64,000 nucleotides of DNA from Medicago truncatula (taxonomy: Eukaryota > Streptophyta > Magnoliopsida > Fabales > Fabaceae): assembly GCF_003473485.1 (NCBI RefSeq), contig NC_053047.1, forward strand, positions 1,565,001 through 1,629,000, written 5' to 3'. This document shows positions 60,166-64,000 of the stretch, piece after piece. Numbering within the stretch: the first letter of the stretch is position 1; each line of letters opens with the position of its first letter. The notes beneath the pieces were generated by a model. That model had not been told where the DNA came from. It did not search any database and saw only the letters and a list, made by a program, of their open reading frames with translations. Made by a program: the position numbers and the translations under genes.

Positions 60166-61899
60166 GGGCTATTACCTCATAAATATATTTATGTTTTCCT
60201 TCTCTCCTATGAGTATGATGTATAGCACTATGATCTCATGATTCTTCACACAACCGTTGAATATAAAGTTTTGGCTAAGTAGTTCAAGCCTATAAAAATT
60301 CTTAGAATTTTAAAACTATACACTATTTCATCAAATCACACCAAAAAAAAAAAATACTATTTTATCAAATGATCTTATTTGATAATAATGTAAGCAAAAC
60401 AAACAATTCAAATATATATCATAAATGTTTAAATCGTTTGTTTTGCATATATGATCATCAACATAATATGAAATGATTTAACAATTAAATTGATTCAATT
60501 CACTTTTTACGAACAATCGTTGAAAGTATTAGCATGTTAAATTTGACATTTTATGTCAGCAGATCCGGACTCTTTTTTTTCTTTAAAAAAATTTAAAGGT
60601 TGAGCACTATCACTTTTTTTCCTTCACAATCTTAATGTATCAACCATACATTGAATAACAGTTGTCCTCACTTCCAAAACACATCTATCCAAAAAGCATT
60701 GTTCCTTACTGACTAGGTGACAATGTAACAGTCTCCCTCTCTTTATACATCCTTTATCAACTTTTTTTTCCACTCCTTGTTCTCTTTATATACCCTTGAT
60801 ATTTTTAAGTTCAAAATTCCTCTTCATCCTCCATTCAACTTTTTCTAAAGCTAAAAGAAAAATACTTGGACAAATCATCAAAAAGCTCTATTCTCCAATC
60901 CCGTAGCATTTTAGTCCCTCTACTTAGCGGCGAAGAAATTAATAAATTGAAAGAAAGAGCATGTATTTTTTTTTAGGAGTAGAAAGAGCATGTATGGGAT
61001 TATTTAATTTGTTCTTTTACTTGTCCTATTTATTGAAAAGTATCCTGCCATGGCCTTTTTAACAATCACTAGCCTTTTTGGAAATGTGCACACGTTTTAT
61101 ATCACAAAGAAATCTCATTGATCATATTGGCAAATGGAATCAGAAAAACTATGTGCCCGCGTGAAAATATTTTATCAAGTAAATATTTGAATACGAGGAT
61201 GTATCAAATTACACCGACGTAACATTTGAGTAATATTACGTTTTTTTTTTTACAGAGTAATATTACGTTATGCATAATGTGTGTGAATGTATTTTACGTC
61301 ATTGAATTGAACGAGGTTTTTTACTTTATTCAATAAGTTTTTATCATATATAGTTTACAAGGTGTTCATATTTGTATTCAATGAGGTTTACGTCAAATTT
61401 AGATTCACGAGAGTGCTTTATTGGGATGTTCGAAGGAATTTTTGTTTAGGTCATTCGTGCCACACAAATTTTTCCCATATTCAATCCTTCATTGTGAGGA
61501 ATGTCTAGGTCAGATGAGCTCATATCTTTAGAGAAACGATTTATTCATTAGGATAATAATACATATCATACTAATAATAATATAAGTGATTATCTTCCAC
61601 AACAAAAAAAAAAAGTGATCATCAAAATTTTGTATATTGTTGAATTTTGTTTGGCTTGATTTTATTTTATTTTTTACTAAAATGTTTGGTTTGATTTTAT
61701 AGAACACATTTGAAATAGGAACCGAACTAAGTGAATTTTATAAAAAAGAACTGTATGTACTTTGACTTCATCTATTTTAGGCATATCTAGTGCTATTTTA
61801 TATTTATTTTTTGGGATTGACATGTAGCTTTTGTTTAGATCGATTTAAACGAAATACTTTTAGATTTTAATTAATGTTCTCTTAAATCAGTTTAGAAGT
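60166..61899. other. Intergenic with a promoter-like patch near 60.78 kb
   Basis: 60720-60960 is pyrimidine-rich and contains ctctttatataccc at about 60783, resembling a plant core promoter, but the following 300 bases have no open frame of note. No gene was identified. Confidence 0.3.
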
Positions 61900-61984
61900 C
61901 GTCGTGGGCTTAGCTCAGTTGGCATAATCGATATATAATATATGCATGATCTAGGGTTCAAACCCCGACAAAAAAAATGGGTTT
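61900..61984 (+). mobile_element. Short tRNA-derived SINE with 11-bp duplication
   Basis: gggcttagctcagttggcat (A-box) and agggttcaaaccccgac (B-box) are followed by an A-run. The perfect direct repeat agtttagaagt flanks it at 61889-61899 and 61985-61995. At 85 bp it is little more than the tRNA-like head. Confidence 0.8.
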
Positions 61985-61995
61985 AGTTTAGAAGT

Positions 61996-62684
61996 GAACA
62001 CCTACTTTTTATAAGCAATATTATTAAGATAAGATTATTAGTATAGATCACAGGACACTCTAATCCAATACAAAAAGTGAAACAACTAACCCCTTAGACA
62101 AGCAACAAGTGAATACGTATGATAAGAGGCTTTGGGTGGGTGATGATTTGTCTCGTAGCTCAGGAATCTTAATAAATTACATTTGTACATATCAAATGCT
62201 TAATAAAGTATACCTTTAACAATATTGGCTTGTGTCATCACTATGTATGTATGTGAGGTTAACTTGACAGTAGTTATTCAATTTGGTTGTGTATTTCTCA
62301 TATTTATATAGAGGGAAACTGTATAATATGTCATTCATTGATATGTCATTCAATGTTTATGTACAAAAGTTCTTCATATAAGTAGAGAAAGGAAAAAAAA
62401 TGAAAGTTGGTTCAACTAAATAAATATTTTTAAAGATAAATTACTAGTTTGGCACAAAAAAAAAGAAGATAATGAGCACTGCTACAATTTTGTCTTGTAT
62501 ATATTTATCAACCCTATAGCTAATATAATTTATTTTCTATTTCAACTAAATTAAGGAAATGTTAAAGAAAAAAAAAATATAGGAAGTCTCAAATGAGTAG
62601 TTAGTAAAGTGGAAGAAAAAAAATTAATAGTTGTTTTCACAAGCATGAGAAAATTAATAGTCGATATATATCTATTTTAGTTAT
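61996..62684. other. Intergenic, no gene seen
   Basis: AT-rich spacer without recognisable features. Confidence 0.4.
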
Positions 62685-63022
62685 CAGGGTCGTCCCTATG
62701 AAATTAGAGACTTGACTCTCATAATAAAAATAGGTCTCTAATAAAATAAAAACACAATTTTGCAAAAAAAGAAAGGATCGTTGTCATTCTTTGAAATAAA
62801 AAAAGGAGAACCAGAGTCTAAAGGATAGATGGATATTGGATTGGTAGTGGTTACCGGTTCGGAAAGAAAAGCGAGAGAGGTTGAGAAGAAGAAAGAAGTA
62901 GCGTTATTGTTGAAAGAAAGAAGAAACAAGAACTTTTTTTTTTTTTTCCTTTGAATGGAGACCCGTCACTTTTGGAGGCCAGCTAGACTCGGGTGAGCTT
63001 TCTGCACTCAAGGACAACCTTG
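62685..63022. mobile_element. hAT-like MITE, second copy
   Basis: The ends are cagggtcgtccctatg (left) and caaggttgtccttgag (right, complement). Internal words (ctaataaaataaaaacacaa, cttttggaggc) match 31025-31451. Flanking 8-mers ttagttat and ttggttac agree at six of eight positions, an eroded duplication. Confidence 0.7.
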
Positions 63023-64000
63023 TTGGTTACACTATATACTATGTCTAAAAGTCAGGCTTCACTTTAATTTCCCAACTTTTGTTTAGAGGAATATAATCTA
63101 CCAACTTAAAATCTAAACTTTTTTATGATCTTTCATCTAAAAATGTTGTGCTCCTAATCTCAAGTCTTAACTCTTTGGATCCGTCTTGTTTGCAGAAAAA
63201 ATAGGGGATTGTGGGGTGGAGAATATACATAGGTGCTAATATATCACATGTTTCTAGGTGGCATAAAACGTGAATTGTTCCCTTGATTCCATATTCATGA
63301 GATGCTTTGGAAGATGGAGAATAATATATTGTTGAAATTTGAGTAACGTAGTTTTTATATCATCTCTTCAAGAAAGATTCTCACAAATTTTAATTGTTAT
63401 CTTGTAAAGGATAAAGCAAATCAAGCCATTACTTCTTATTAGGACGAGTGGATGGATCACTTTGTTTATTTTATTTTCATGTATTTTCTATTGGGTCAAG
63501 ATATATTCCCGTATAATTTAACCAATGGAAAAGACAACTGGCTGACACATGGAAGGTTTATATAAACTTATTAAAAATATTCTTGAATTAATATATACAC
63601 AATATGTCGTTATGTGCAATAATTTTAAAGTATTAGTGTACACTCTAATAATTTTAAAATATTCTTGAATTAAAATGTAGATTTTTTTACGGAAAAAATG
63701 TAGGTAGATGTTAAAATTGGATCACGTAATATTATTCATAATAAGTTTTCAAAAAAGTTTATTGCACCATCAAGGAATGATGTTCACATTTCTTCTCGAA
63801 TGATGATTAAAACTAATTAGTATCACTATAATTATAATTATGTGAGTGTAGCTTAATTGATAGAAACATTTCATTATATATACAGAATTCGGGGTTTGAA
63901 TATATATATTATGAAGCTTCTAGTATAGTATCTAGTCATGTGTTTTGTCTTGCACTAGCCAGTTTGATTACCCATGCACAACCAATCATGTCTTCAATTT
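63023..64000. other. Intergenic, no gene; decayed SINE near 63.84 kb
   Basis: 63841-63960 has a tRNA-like head (gtgagtgtagcttaattgat and cggggtttgaat) typical of an old SINE. The rest is AT-rich with no coding frame. Confidence 0.4.

Noticed and set aside
1-64000. CRISPR arrays, rRNA, organellar inserts or integrated viral genes
   Set aside because: No regularly spaced repeats with unique spacers, no rRNA core motifs, no chloroplast or mitochondrial genes and no viral polymerase or coat motifs were noticed; the RT-like sequences are LINE type.

Overview
The window is AT-rich nuclear DNA from a flowering plant. It holds short exons separated by GT-AG introns, a Raf-like kinase, a thylakoid cyclophilin, a centrin, a run of SWEET sugar-transporter genes, and dense plant transposon debris. 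The SWEET and repeat sequences look like a papilionoid legume, perhaps Medicago or clover; that is inference, because no species marker can be read directly. There is no bacterial, organellar or viral gene content and no CRISPR array.

Layout. 1-1120 is the end of an LTR retrotransposon. 1249-2090 is a foldback element and 3527-3676 a three-unit 50-bp tandem repeat. 4126-7947 (+) is a six-exon Raf-like protein kinase of 375 aa. 9329-12808 (-) is CYP38, a seven-exon thylakoid-lumen cyclophilin of 455 aa. 13.4-14.3 kb is LINE and LTR debris. 14474-16703 (-) is the first SWEET gene (A). 18156-20953 (-) is a seven-exon centrin with a probable extra 5' UTR exon near 22.8-22.9 kb. 23.05-23.88 kb is a 5'-truncated LINE.

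From 24.67 to 44.15 kb, all on the minus strand, lie SWEET genes B, C and D. A broken SWEET piece at 31.87-31.98 kb is fused to part of a LINE reverse transcriptase. Spacers upstream of B and C match each other over long stretches, so the array grew by local segmental duplication. Later insertions sit in only one copy: a SINE, a LINE with a nested Mutator-like MITE, a hAT-like MITE and a 1-kb foldback element. A truncated NDR1/HIN1-like gene (33696-33950) ends near one of these.

From 44 to 64 kb the window is mostly non-genic. It contains several non-autonomous DNA transposons with readable target-site duplications (46161-46567, 47145-47458, a 3-kb CACTA element at 47682-50698, 62685-63022), a LINE RNase H relic, RTE-type 3' ends, a retroposon with a 12-bp duplication, SINEs, a FAR1/MULE-like fragment, and one probable small membrane-protein gene (53729-54898, -).

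Functionally, kinase, CYP38 and centrin are unrelated housekeeping or signalling genes. Only the four SWEET genes form a related set, predicted to move sugars across membranes. The best candidates for something undescribed are structural: the SWEET-LINE chimera, a SWEET exon with an in-frame tandem duplication, a decoy splice site from a neighbouring paralogue, and well-bounded non-autonomous transposons. All exon borders were placed by hand from reading frame and splice consensus.
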